A stretch of 64,000 nucleotides of DNA. It comes from Fistularia commersonii. Its lineage: Eukaryota > Chordata > Actinopteri > Syngnathiformes > Fistulariidae. Below, piece by piece: positions 30,788 to 41,414 of this stretch. Under the pieces are notes generated by a model. It was not told the DNA's origin. It saw nothing but the letters and a program-made list of their open reading frames with translations, and ran no database searches. The position numbers were made by a program, and so were the translations under genes. The stretch covers positions 3,805,001 to 3,869,000 of the forward strand of contig JBBMNZ010000030.1 of assembly GCA_037954325.1 (NCBI GenBank), read 5' to 3'. Within the stretch, counting starts at the first letter, position 1. Each line of letters starts with the position of its first letter.

Positions 30788-32833
30788 TGACGTCCTGTTT
30801 TTTCTTTTTCTTTTTCACGTCTTTCACATCTCTAAACTCATTTTTACTTCATAATTCCATCGATCAGTGTGACCGTTAATACAATTCACGCATTTCTTTT
30901 TTTTTTTTCGTTCAAAGAACCTTTTCTGCCGACAGAAAGATAGAAATTTGGGATTTTAGTTCTCAATGTCACGCTTTTTTTTTTGTTTGTTGAAGCCGAG
31001 GCCTCCGTCCTCTGCAGGTTTGCAGAGTGAGCACCCGCGGGCATTTCGTCCCCCCCCTTGTTTGCCCTCATCTCACATTCTAGCCTTTTCTCGGGGATCA
31101 TTTCCCCCCTTCGTCCTCACCCTCCTCTGTCTTTGCGTCCGTTAACTCCCGAGTCGCAGGCGTCGGACCAGTAAATGTTAAGCGATGTCACCTTCACGCC
31201 TCCGGCCTCCGGCCTCTCGTCCCCGAATCCGAACCGGCGTCGTTTTGAGATGCCGCGCAACCCTCGCCGCCCAGCTTCTCCGCTCAAAATACGACGCACA
31301 AGTTGAGACGACCGCTATATACTGTACCTTTTTGGAACGACAGGGGTGATTTCGCAGAACTTATATTCATCAACCTCTCCGTGTGGCGTTCACGTTTGGC
31401 AGCCGGGTTGCCAAACGGCTGCTATTCCTGGAACAGAAGTCCAGAAAAATCTTCTATTTTTCTCTCCAGATATTACAATTTGAACTTTTGCCATCTCCCT
31501 CGAAACAAAGGCGCACTTTGGACCGCTCCTTCCTCTCGGCGGCGGGATCCTCCTCGTGGCGCGTCTCCAGCCGCATAAATGTATGAAGTTTTGAGAAAAA
31601 CCATACAGACGTCAACGGGAGAAATGAATACTCTTTCGGAGACATACCGTTCTGATGAAGCCGACATCCTGGATCCGGTTCCCGACTGGAACCGTCTCTT
31701 CGTTCCCATCTTTATTCCGCGTCGGTCTCTTTCTGGGTTTTTTCGCCGGACCCGGCGGGAGATCCCGAATGCCACTCTGAATGACACTTGGGTTTTTCTG
31801 AAACTCACGTGACTGAATCAACCTGTGTGTGTGTGTGTGTGCGCAGGTTTTTTTTTTTTCACCCCGCTGCGGTCCCATAGTCAAATTTCCCAGAGTGCAG
31901 TAAACGTCCCGGGTGTCTGTATCAAGATGGATTTTATGATTTAAAAAAAAAAAAAAAGCAATATTGGCTTTTATATCATTATTATATTTGAACAGATGTC
32001 AACCCCGAAAGCCAATTTGATTCATGTTTCCCTCCCCCTCGCCCTCGCCTTTTTTTTTTTTTTATTTTCCCACTTCCTCTAAGTTTACTTTAGTATTTCC
32101 ACGTTTTTAAACACAGTCAGATGACAAAGATCGGGGCCGAGGGTTGAATAGTCCGGGGCTGGAGGAGGGAGGGAAAACCCAACGGGACGATTTTGAGAGC
32201 CACAAATCAGCGAGGTGAAGTCGGAGGGTCTGGATGGCCCCCGGGCCGGGTCGGGTTGCAGACGGAGTGTCGCGGGATGATTCTCAGAATCCGTATCGGA
32301 TAGCCGAATGATGAGAGATAGATTTTCGGGGCTAAATTTAAACCAACTGCTGATTATCCAAACAATACCACGACCGCCACTGACGCTCCACCTCCTACGA
32401 TTTATGGTAGTAAATGCGATAACAATATGAATCATGAGTATTTCTGTTTGTGTGCATGCAGGAGGATAGCGGGGAAATGTCATTTAAAGGATTTTTTATT
32501 GACATGAACCTCTCATAAAAATACATTGATCAATCAATCGGTCAATCGCACCTCTGTGAAATCAAACTGTCCTCTTAAGGAAGCAACATTTGACTCGTTT
32601 TGACTTATTTTAAGGACATCACATCCAAGTCGGATCAGCCTGGAGTGTGTTATTCCACTTTAATTTGGAGTGTGACTCCGAATCCAGACCTCCGCGGGTT
32701 CCTACATCAATTTCCATTGATCATTTTTGTGGGATTTTCTTGTCAGCACATCCATAAGAATATTTCATAAGAATATTTCATTCATCCATATCGAGGATGG
32801 GTTATTTTAGTGTTCCCTTTATTTTTTGGAGCA

Positions 32834-32837
<4 letters not shown>
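30785..32837. other. Unannotated, no gene seen
   Basis: A short GT run at 31824-31841, T runs at 30896-30908 and 32050-32063 and an A run at 31942-31956 are the only low-complexity features. The 77-codon frame at 31579-31812 and the 132-codon minus frame at 32085-32483 show no recognisable domain. Confidence 0.5.

Positions 32838-32872
<35 letters not shown>
32838..32872. repeat. (TA)n microsatellite
   Basis: About seventeen TA units, self-complementary. Confidence 0.94.
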
Positions 32873-32876
<4 letters not shown>

Positions 32877-33305
32877 TATAAAATGCAAGTGCAGCAATAG
32901 AGAAGTGAAATGGGCTTTTAAGCATCTGTGGTGACTTTTTTTTACAGAAGAACCATTTTTTTTTTCCAGGCAGTTTCGAGCTGCTTTGCATCTCGGCGCC
33001 CTGCCGGCGGGTCGGAGGAGGGGCTGGTAGTGTGTGGACGGGGGCGAGCTTTCCTTTTTTTTTTTTTTTTTTTTTCTTCTTTTAGATAAACACACACATT
33101 AAAATAACGTCTAATAATAGAACCAAGTATCTTGTTTTGGTGGAACAGATGATCCGGCCCTTTTCCTTCACACCGACTGGGTTTTCCACCCTCTAAAAAA
33201 ACTTTGTTAAAGTGGAAAAAGTTCCGGTTCTTTCACACATTTCTCATTAAGTTGATAAAATTCTCCTAGTTGTTCTTTACAATCACCTCCACTTTGGAAA
33301 CGGGT

Positions 33306-33306
<1 letters not shown>
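32873..33306. other. Unannotated, T-rich
   Basis: T runs lie at 32937-32943 and 33055-33075. AAAAGTTCCGGTTCTTTCAC at about 33217-33236 is faintly like family A ends, but too short to call. Confidence 0.5.
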
Positions 33307-33344
<38 letters not shown>

Positions 33345-33580
33345 CTTGCAGCGGCCGCAGAGCTGACATAAATCAGCAATTGTGGTGAAAGAGAGAGAGA
33401 GAGAGAGAAAGGGAGACAAATGGAGGATGGAGAAATGTTAGAAAGTTAAAAAAAACAAAACAAAAAGGAGGCGTTCTTTTGCCCCCTCCGGAGTTCCTCA
33501 CCTGTTATCCAGCAGAATGAAGAAATGAATTCATAAAAGATTCACCAGTCAGTCGACACCGCAGCCTCCTGACGGCCCAG

Positions 33581-33619
<39 letters not shown>
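33307..33619. repeat. CA arrays with a GA tract between
   Basis: CA at 33307-33341, a GAGA run at 33390-33409 and CA at 33584-33619. The spacer is unique. Confidence 0.94.
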
Positions 33620-33622
<3 letters not shown>

Positions 33623-33739
33623 GGGGAACACACACACAGCTCTCATAGTCCCTGACCATATGTTTAACTTATCAGCCATCTCTTTCTCAGTCGCCATGGC
33701 AACCTCTGCAAACAGCGACCTGGGGCTACCGCACAGCAC

Positions 33740-34020
33740 AAGGCCTCTCTGTTTCTCTTTCCTCCTTCTTCTCCCTCTCTCTCTCTTTTTCTCTCTTTCT
33801 CCCGCTCCCTTAATCCCTCCATCCCCCCCTTCGCCTCCTCCTCGGCCCATCGCTTCCTCCCCGCATCATTTCTTCTCCCTCTCTCGTCTTTCCTCCCTCA
33901 TTTCCTTCATCCTTCCATCAACCGTCTCCTCTCTTGCCTTCGCGTTTCCACTACTTCAGTTTTCTCCTGCCTCCCTTCCCTCTTTCTATTTTTCTCCGTC
34001 TTTTCCCCCCGCCGAGGGCG
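33740..34020 (+). repeat. Pyrimidine-rich tract
   Basis: The longest open frame in the window (189 codons, 33660-34229) is produced by this tract. Its Ser/Pro/Leu/Phe composition and lack of any domain mark it as an artefact. A T run follows at 34088-34110. Confidence 0.78.
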
Positions 34021-34338
34021 ACTTCACCAACCCGACGAGCAAATTGAATTTTTGGTTTCGGAAACAGGACCTGCGTTCACGTGGATCTTTTTTTTTTTTT
34101 TTTTTTTTTTTAACGTGTCGGATTGATCACGTTGCCGCCGCCGGCTCGTCAAACGTGGCAGCTCGGGTCAATCGCCCGGCGTCGGTGCGACTGCGGCGTC
34201 TTCTCGGACGAGCCGAGGAGACCCGGTGATGTCTTCACACGGAGAAGGCTGTCAAAGAACGGAGCGCGAATCGAGAAAACCAATCCTAAATTTGACATTT
34301 TTGAAAACAACATCTGGTACACAAGCTCCTTCCTCACC

Positions 34339-34657
34339 GTAGGAACTTTTTGCAATTCCTAGAACTTTTTCAGGAACCAGACTGCTAGAACTACTTCTCT
34401 GCAGGATTTTTTTTATGCTTCGACGGGAACTCGTGACGTAAACGATTGGTGGAACTCACAAACCCGGCCCGCGACCTTTCGGACGGCTGTTTTCTCGCGG
34501 CAAAATAGGAGAATGTACCAATGAAGAGGTTCGAAGGTCTTCCGGCCTGCTAAACATGGCTTCCCATGGCTTGCGGCGGCAACAAATGTCCGCGGCTAGC
34601 TAAGTTCGCTTCACAGGGAGAAAATACAAACACGTCAACCCATCTGACGCTCCATGG
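34339..34657 (+). repeat. Dispersed repeat family A, copy 3
   Basis: It begins GTAGGAACTTTTTGCAATTC and ends AACACGTCAACCCATCTGAC...CCATGG, both shared with copy 1 (7738-8146). The middle is strongly diverged but keeps CGAAGGTCTTC, which corresponds to CCGAGGTCTTC at about 7991. Confidence 0.62.
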
Positions 34658-34950
34658 TTGTTGTGGTACTACTTCCTGGAACCAAATCCGAGCATTGTTG
34701 TTTTTTGGTACGGCTGAGTTTTATCAGGAAAAAAAGTGACGCGTTTGGGTTTGGAAACATTTGGTAACGTCCTGATCCGCGGCCCCCGAGGACGATGTCA
34801 CATCTCCCGCATCTCAGCGAAGCTTTGATTCTTATCTTCCCGAGATTATCGGCCATCTGCGTTGGTTTTTATGACTTGCAAATTGTCATAAGAACATCCC
34901 CAAACCATACGTGAGGTGCAGCTCGGGGGCGGTAAAACATTTGCTTAAAC

Positions 34951-35100
34951 ATGGTGCACCGGTTAGCGCTCACAGCAAGAAGCAAGAAGGTTCTTGGTTT
35001 GATTCCTGACGAAAAAAGGCGGCTTTTCTTGCACGTTCTCCCCTCGACTGGATGGGTCAGCAGGTTCATCGGAGACCCGGATGTGTGAATGAGTGGGTGA
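34951..35100 (+). mobile_element. SINE copy
   Basis: The head reads ATGGTGCACCGGTTAGCGCT, with a box-B-like GGTTTGATTCC at 34996-35006 (C-to-T change from the canonical form). The body keeps GCACGTTCTCCCCT, CAGGTTCATCGGAGACCC and GTGTGAATGAGTGGGTGAAC. A shifted duplication AGCAAGAAGCAAGAAGG lies in the head. Confidence 0.75.
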
Positions 35101-35121
35101 ACGGTCGCGTGCGTCTATAAA

Positions 35122-35520
35122 CTCAAGGCCCGCGGGCCAAATGTGGCCCGCGACGTCATTTTATGCGGCCCGAAATGTCCAGGAAGAGATAAGTTGATGC
35201 AGATGGAAGGCTGTTTCTAGAGAGATGGGACCGTTCAGTCGGGGGAAAACAAGCCCACTGACTATATTTTGATTCTAAAAGGTCTGATTGTCTTAAAATC
35301 GATAAGTCAAACGCGTGCATTGACCATAAACTACATTTCCGATCACGTTTCCCTTGAAGTGACTGCCGATGTGCTTTTCAACCAGTGGAAATGAGAAAAA
35401 AATACAAAAGATCCCTAAAAGTCCAGTAAAAGAAAAGCTGATGCAGATGGAAGGCTGTTTCAAAAAAGATAAAGAAATGCATACATTACATTTTGGATTT
35501 GAATGAGTAGTAAATTTTAG
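35122..35520 (+). mobile_element. hAT-type transposon fragment with two BED-region pieces
   Basis: It starts with the terminal-type AAACTCAAGGCCCGCGGGCC and GGCCCGCGACGTCATTTTAT, as in Charlie-like hAT elements. From 35188 it reads (R)*VDADGRLFLERW, and a second piece from 35425 reads KADADGRLFQKR*. These resemble the start of BED-finger hAT transposases and their domesticated relatives (ZBED/SCAND3/GTF2IRD2 type). The stretch 35281-35345 is the reverse complement of 49127-49195 in the complete element at 48672. Stops destroy the frame. Confidence 0.7.
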
Positions 35521-36192
35521 AACGTTAAGGGTTAGTTACATTTATCTTACTTTACAATTGGTGACATTTAGTTACATTTATACTGTTACAGTTACACATG
35601 AGCCATTGGGGGCAACCGTTATACTGATTGGTGGAAATGAGTTTGTAATTTGTGCGGGATTAGCAGTACATATCATGAAAAAAGAATAAATTAATAACTT
35701 GCACAGCTTTAGAATATATTTCTACAACGGGTGCGAGCGTTTTCGGACTGATTTAGATATTTTTTTGTTGTTTAATGAAAGAAGAGCAGCAACGAGTTAT
35801 TTCCACGATCAAACAGCACACCTGGGCGTGTTTGTCCGCTCATCTCCCTCCGTAATGAGAAAAATAAGATGTTTTGAGAACTTCTGAGAGGTTCTTTGAC
35901 TCCCACGGATAATTTTGTTTTATTTCTGATTATCGTAGAGTCGCGGTGAGAAATCTGCCGAACACGTGACAGGTGAAATCTGGAGGGGGGGGGGAGGTGG
36001 GGGTCAGGAGAGCTGGAAGGGAGATCATATCGTTAGCTTTTCCTTTCGAATAAATAAAAATAAAAAATATAAAACCCGACATCAAATCCGAATCACCGTG
36101 TGTGACAACCTGTGCGGGAATCAGAGCCTGGGAGGAAGGGAAGGCTCTTCCGTTTCAAGTAATTATGAAATCATTTTGTTTCATGAGGGTGG

Positions 36193-36195
<3 letters not shown>
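35521..36195. other. Unannotated, AT-rich
   Basis: No gene seen. A G run lies at 35984-35993. The 146-codon frame at 35966-36406 depends on GT arrays downstream. Confidence 0.5.
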
Positions 36196-36230
<35 letters not shown>

Positions 36231-36263
36231 CTGCACTGCAGCACACTGCTCAACATATTTGCA

Positions 36264-36298
<35 letters not shown>

Positions 36299-36778
36299 AC
36301 TGCTTCCCTACCCGAGCTACCCTTGCTTGAGGCGGTGCAGGGATATATGTGTGTGTGTGTGGGTGTGTGTGTGTGTGTGTGTGTGGGTGATGGATGTGTA
36401 AGGTGAGCAGGTTAATCTCTTACTAATGTAGATGAATTGTCCGCAGCCCATGTTACACAAAATGTGAGAAGGCGCCCACACCCACACCCACACCCACCCT
36501 CACACACAAATGCTTCATCCCATTCACGAAAAAGAAAAAAAAAAAAGGATCAGACACACTCCCCCCCACACACACACGCGCAGTGCAGATTAATTCTTGC
36601 CGTAGGATTTTAAGAGAGGAGCAGACGCAGGATGACGGCAACATTCGAAGGGGTGTTTTCACCAAAACGACGCCTGTCAGAATCTTTCATTTCTCTTTCT
36701 TTTTGTTTATACTTTACCTGTTCACTTCAATGCAGCCGGCTGTCATTCCTTCTCTTTATAATTCTGCAAGTGGGCGCA

Positions 36779-36829
<51 letters not shown>

Positions 36830-36873
36830 CCTGTGAGTCACTGCTCCAAGTTCTTGCTGTCACCCACTCTCAG

Positions 36874-36909
<36 letters not shown>

Positions 36910-37036
36910 ACGTGGGTGTGTGACAGTGTGTCACGGGTTTCAGGATTAAGACTTCATTTAGACACCTAGCAGAGACCTCAGTCTCCCTTCTGTCTCATGG
37001 GAGAAAAAAAAAAGAGGAGGAGGTTGAGTGTCTGTG

Positions 37037-37076
<40 letters not shown>
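36196..37076. repeat. Cluster of GT and CA arrays
   Basis: GT at 36196-36225, 36267-36297 and 36349-36385; (CCCACA)n-like at 36475-36500; CA at 36779-36828; GT at 36877-36908; CA at 37039-37076. Opposite-sense arrays lie within 50-130 bp of one another. Confidence 0.93.
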
Positions 37077-37078
<2 letters not shown>

Positions 37079-37504
37079 GCTACCAGTTGATCATTTCATA
37101 AAAAAACTCCTTCACTTCAGTCCCTGCTGGTGGAAAACGGTTGGACGCCGCGTCGGTGTTTTCCCGACAACAGCCGGTCGTGTTTCCACGCCGACTGAAG
37201 GTCACGGCGTGAATATTTTCATTGGTTCTCGTCGGAGCGACTGGTTTCCCGCCTCGGCGGGAGGCCTTTGCACGCCGATTTTAGTTTATTTCTTTTTTTT
37301 CTTGTCATTACTATTGTCTTATTTATTTTGTCGTTTAGTTCTGGTTGTCTATTTCTCCCCCTTCCTCTTCCTTAATGTTGTCCATTCTTATCCCTGATGT
37401 TATTGTTATTGTTGCTCTCCCTGTCTCTCTATTTATATTTCCCTTCACTATATTATATTATAATAACTGTTACGCTACAGTGACAAAGGAATTTCCAAAA
37501 AGTT
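37077..37504. other. Unannotated, no gene seen
   Basis: Pyrimidine-leaning at 37290-37440 with no repeat partner recognised. Confidence 0.5.
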
Positions 37505-37640
37505 TATCTTTTATCTCAAACGTGTCCCGCCATGTCATTTTATGTGGCCCGAAATGTCCGGGAAGAGAAAAGTCGATGCAGATGGAAGGGTTTTTCAAGA
37601 AAGATGGGAATGCATTTGTAAAATTTTAAATTTGAATACG
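37505..37640 (+). mobile_element. hAT-type transposon fragment (BED region)
   Basis: TCATTTTATGTGGCCCGAAA followed by TGTCCGGGAAGAGAAAAGTC repeats the 35152 fragment. The frame from about 37567 reads RKVDADGRVFQERWECICK with no stop until TAG near 37640. It is the cleanest of three copies of this peptide in the window. Only the N-terminal stub remains. Confidence 0.7.
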
Positions 37641-38067
37641 TAGTAGGTTCTCCCTGTGTCTGCGTGGTCCGCAAAAAAAATTTTTTTCCATTCGACCTTC
37701 CGGCTCTTATTTTGGAAAAACGAACGTTTCCGCTTTCACCTTTACTCCCGCACTTAATTTCAAACATCATCTACCAGCCCTTGAAAAAAAAAAGATAATA
37801 ATGCGAGTTGTGAGTATGTATTGTGCGTGGCTATAATTGGCCCTGTATTCATGCGAAATAAAATAGTGCGGCACAAATGGCCGATATTTATGCCATTACT
37901 GTAAATTTACTGTACAGAAAATGCGTAAATCCAGTAATTAAAAAAAAAAAAAAAAAAAAAATCAGAATTTGGTGAAGAAATTAAAAGTACGTTTATCTTG
38001 CACATTGATAAATATAACTATTTAATTCTTTTTTTTTCATTTGACACTTTAAGTGAGGCACGGCCTC
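37641..38067. other. Unannotated, AT-rich
   Basis: An A run at 37940-37961 and T runs at 37681-37687 and 38030-38037. No gene seen. Confidence 0.5.
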
Positions 38068-38262
38068 TCCTGCCTCCCCTGACCGCACATCACAGATCCA
38101 TCGTCCTCGGAACTGAATGTTCGATTCCCAAATCTTGTTGAATAAGACACTGACCCCATAACTGCTCCTCCGGCGCCGCTAGATGGCAGCCAACCGCTCA
38201 TGGTTCGTCCATGACGGGAAGGAATTTCCCAAAACGGATTAATAAAGTAGACATTTTTATAA
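38068..38262 (+). mobile_element. SINE with LINE-type 3-prime tail, copy 2
   Basis: It retains a box-B-like GTTCGATTCCC (38119-38129), AAGACACTGACCCCATAACT, GGCGCCGCTAGATGGCAGCC (38172-38191), then AAGGAATTTCCCAAAACGGA and TTAATAAAGTA. This order is shared with 27700-27860 and shows a tRNA-derived head joined to a LINE tail. Confidence 0.8.
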
Positions 38263-38274
38263 TATGATTTGTGC

Positions 38275-38392
38275 ATGAGAGGGTGAATGAGTGAATGCTT
38301 ATCTTTTTATTTGACCTTGTGATTGATCGGCGTTGCGTCCGGGGCGATCTCCTCCACGCAACCCTAAGTGCGGTAATGAATAAATGATTAAA
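38275..38392 (+). mobile_element. SINE 3-prime fragment
   Basis: GAGAGGGTGAATGAGTGAAT, then GTGATTGATCGGCGTTGCGT, then a tail AATGAATAAATGATT. This matches the 3-prime half of the SINE seen in minus orientation at 24058 and 25165. The head is missing. Confidence 0.55.
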
Positions 38393-40175
38393 CCTGGAAT
38401 TTATCTTCACTGATAGGAAACAACACGGTGCATTTTAACCGACGACCAGTTTCCCAAGTTACCATAGAGAGCGCATTTGTTTGTTTATGATAAACGCTTC
38501 TATTTGTATTCCCGTCATGGATGTAGATCATCAGTTCCTATTCATCTGGGTCATTGTATGTCTGTGTTGGAACGCTGTATTATTGATCGAGCGTGGGATT
38601 ACGCTGTTGATGAGATTTTCCTTTTACTTGAGGTAAATATTTAGGCCCGTGCCGACTTGTAGTTTGCGTCGGGCAGTTTTGTGAGCAACCGCGCATCCCA
38701 AAATACGCCACAAATCATGTCGATTTGATTCGGCGGTGAAGAGAATCCACAACGAAGTCTTGAATTTATTAGAGGGTCAAATGAGAGGGGCTCGGACTTG
38801 CCCGGTAATCGCCGAAAAAAACGCGGAGAAAACGAAAACGATAACCAAGACGTATTTCGCCTCTGAAAAAATGTGCTCGGGGGTTGATTAGCGAACGACA
38901 TCTCGGCTTCGGAGCCGGATGAACCCGCGTTCGGCGAACGCATCAACATTCAAAAGTCGAGGTGAACCGTCTTTTTGAACTCATGCAAATGAGCTCATGA
39001 AATATTGAAGGCGGCGCCTGAAACACGCGATTGCCCGAGACTGTTTCCTTTTTTTTTTTTTCTTTTTAAAGAATTTGGCGAAGGCCGGCCAAATATCTGG
39101 AATCTATCGCGCATCTAGAGACGGAGAAAACGCACTTGATATGCAAGAACTGAACACCCACAAACGCATCCCGGGGAAAGAGAGGAAGAGATCACGGCGC
39201 CATCAAAGCTTTGCAGATCTCTACTCATTCATAATTCCTCCTCCCCTCCGACTTCGTCGTGCATCTCGTCCTCCCGTGTCTGTGGATCCTCTTTCCGCTC
39301 CCACGCCGACGTTTTCTCTCTTTCACCGTCGCCTCATGCAGATTTTTTACATTTGAGGGTGGGTATGTTTAATCCATCCGCACCGGCGCTAATCGTAAAT
39401 GCGCGGAGGTTGCGGTCGTCGCCAGCCGAAATAAAAACCCCGCCGACTCGTAACCTGGGACGACGGACGAAGCGTGCGAAGGTTGCAGCCTCGTCCAGAC
39501 ACATTGAAACTTAAAATGAACTGTATTCCGACAAATTCTTTTCACATTGCAATTCATTTTTACCGAGAACGTCTCACGACCCCGGAAATGCGCATTTTGG
39601 TGAGACGTATCTTGTGGTGAAAGCGCGAGTAGGAACGATTAGATGCTTAAATGTAGTAACGGCAAGTTTCTTACACAAATTTTGAGTGCGAAGGAAATAA
39701 TAAGTGTCAGCTGCGCCATAGGCCCGGCACTGGATGCCGGTTTGGGCTCATCGAAGAGACTCATTGCCGTCTTTTTCTTCCTGGAACCTTACGGGTGTTG
39801 ATATTGCGTATTGTTTTTCCAGGTTTTGTGTTTTGTAAATCAGGCATGCGAGGCCTTCACAGCCGGATGGAGATGGAAATGGAGCCGTGGACGGTAGTGA
39901 AGGATCCGGAGCGAGGGGGTCGGGGGGCTCGGATCAGAATCCCGGATCCCACAAGAGAAACAGAAGCGAATAAACAAGGGAGCTTTTTGCAGCTCGGGAC
40001 CAACGATGGGCTATGTCGGAGGGATCGGGACAAACGGAAAACAAGACGGACCGAGCTTCTCGTAGAGATCTCATTCTCGTGCAACCTCAATCGGAGAAAG
40101 GCGTTTCTGAATTAAACTAATTTCTGGGGTTTTGAGGGCATTTAAAAATAAGCCGCACCGGCTAAAAAATAGCTA
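38393..40175. other. Unannotated, no gene seen
   Basis: Mixed DNA with an ATGCAAAT octamer at 38984-38991 and a T run at 39049-39060. The last 40 bases (about 40136-40172) read ATAAGCCGCACCGGCTAAAA on the + strand. That resembles the subterminal part of the sister pogo-type family at 28262, so the element at 40176 may have inserted into a relative. Confidence 0.5.
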
Positions 40176-41171
40176 CCGTATTTTCTGCACTATAAGGCGC
40201 ACCTAAAAGCCTTTATTCTTCTCAAAAACCGACAGTGCGCCCTATAATCCAGTGCGCCTTATAATCCAGTGCGCCTTATATATGGATCAATATTGACCCG
40301 CAAGAGGTCTCGCAACTACGGGAAGTAGCCTCCGACTCCATTTTCTCCGGTAGAAGAAGTAGTGCGCGGTGCGTGCTGGGATATATGACTGCGCGAAGCG
40401 TGCGTTTTCATTTCCATTTGTGTGTGTGTGTGTAAAGACCCCAAAATGGCACCTTTCAAGAGACATGCTTACGACGCAGAATTCAAACTCAACGCAGTAG
40501 AACACAGGAATAGAGCAGCAGCGAGAGAATTCAACATTAATGAATCAATGGTACGGAAGTGGAGGAAGTAATGAGATGACCTGCGCCGAGTAAAGAAGAC
40601 CAAACAGAGTTCCAGATGGAACAAAGTGAGATGGCCTCAGTTGGAGGACAAACTGGAACAGTGGGTTGTTGAACAGAGAGCGACAAGTAGACGTGTCTCT
40701 ACAGTCACTATTCCAATGAACGCATCAGCGCTAGCTGGCGACATCAACATCAATGAATTTAGAGGCAGTCCTTTTTGGTGCTTTTGTTTGATAAAAAGCT
40801 TTGCACTGTGACAAATGGAGTTGGAAATATATTGTTTGAATGAAGGCGGTGCAAATACAGGATGAGCTACCGGTACGTACGGAACCGCCTTGTGAATGCA
40901 CTAACTTGTTTTGGGAGGGAACGGAGTTGTCAGAACGTTGGTTTGTATTCTATTAATGAAGTTTGACTGATTATCTGACTGTTTTGTTGACATTCCCTTT
41001 AGCGCAGCCCCATTTAGTAGATCCATTACGCAACCTCAGCCACTACAGTAACTTCTATTCTACAAGCCTTATAATGCGGTGCGCCTTATATATGATTTTT
41101 TTTTTTAAAATAGGCCATTCATTGAAGGTGCGCCTTATAATCTGGTGCGTCTTATAGTACCGAAAATACGG
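40176..41171 (+). mobile_element. Internally deleted pogo-type DNA transposon with both ends
   Basis: The left end (40176-40203) begins CCGTATTTTCTGCACTATAA. The right end (41144-41171) is its reverse complement with three differences in 28 positions. TA is present at both borders (40174-40175 and 41172-41173), the Tc1/mariner/pogo target duplication. Subterminal GTGCGCCTTATA repeats lie inside both ends. At 996 bp it is too short for a full transposase. It keeps the N-terminal DNA-binding region (40446-40811) and has lost the DDE catalytic part. The superfamily is inferred from ends plus protein; borders and repeats are seen directly. Confidence 0.88.
40446..40811 (+). pseudogene. pogo-type (POGK-like) transposase N-terminus, two in-frame stops
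   Basis: From ATG at 40446 it reads MAPFKRHAYDAEFKLNAVEH to NRAAAREFNINESMVRKWRK. This is a Brinker-type helix-turn-helix as found at the start of POGK/pogo-like transposases. Two consecutive stops, TAA TGA (40569-40574), follow. The same frame then continues to 40811 through WPQLEDKLEQWVVEQRA and NINEFRGSPFWCFCLIKS, which fits a CENP-B/Tc5-type second DNA-binding region. The protein ends there and no DDE triad follows. The two stops replace what looks like two ordinary codons, so the reading frame is otherwise intact over about 120 codons. It is a dead transposase, not a host gene. Confidence 0.82.
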
Positions 41172-41194
41172 TAAGTAAATATATGTGCACATAC

Positions 41195-41414
41195 TGTAGC
41201 GAGTCACGAATGTTGGGGTTTATGTTGTTTTCTGTGTGATTTTGGGGTTGCTGGGAATATTGTTGGTGTGGTTTGGGGGTGCAAGGAATTCTGTTTTTTC
41301 TTTTTTTACCTGGAATTGAGCGGGATCAGTTAGTTGGATTGCAGATTTGTGTGGCGTAGCTGTAGCCAACAACAGCTATTGCTTATTAAACGGATGTTTT
41401 ACCAAAACACTACA
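41195..41414 (+). mobile_element. Candidate solo LTR
   Basis: A 220-bp segment beginning TGTAGCGAGTC and ending AAACACTACA, so it has the TG...CA ends and a 5-bp terminal inverted repeat TGTAG/CTACA. It is G/T-rich at the left and has a possible poly-A signal ATTAAA at 41385-41390, 24 bp before the end. The flanks ATAC and ATAT are only an imperfect target duplication. No second LTR, primer-binding site or pol remnant is adjacent. It starts 22 bp after the right TA of the pogo element. Confidence 0.4.

Noticed and set aside
31579..31812. 77-codon frame with ordinary amino-acid composition
   Set aside because: Overlapping minus-strand frames of equal length exist, and there is no domain or flanking splice site.
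33660..34229. Longest open frame, 189 codons on the + strand
   Set aside because: It lies across a pyrimidine tract and a T run; composition is Ser/Pro/Leu/Phe-rich with no domain, and it lacks splice or promoter context.
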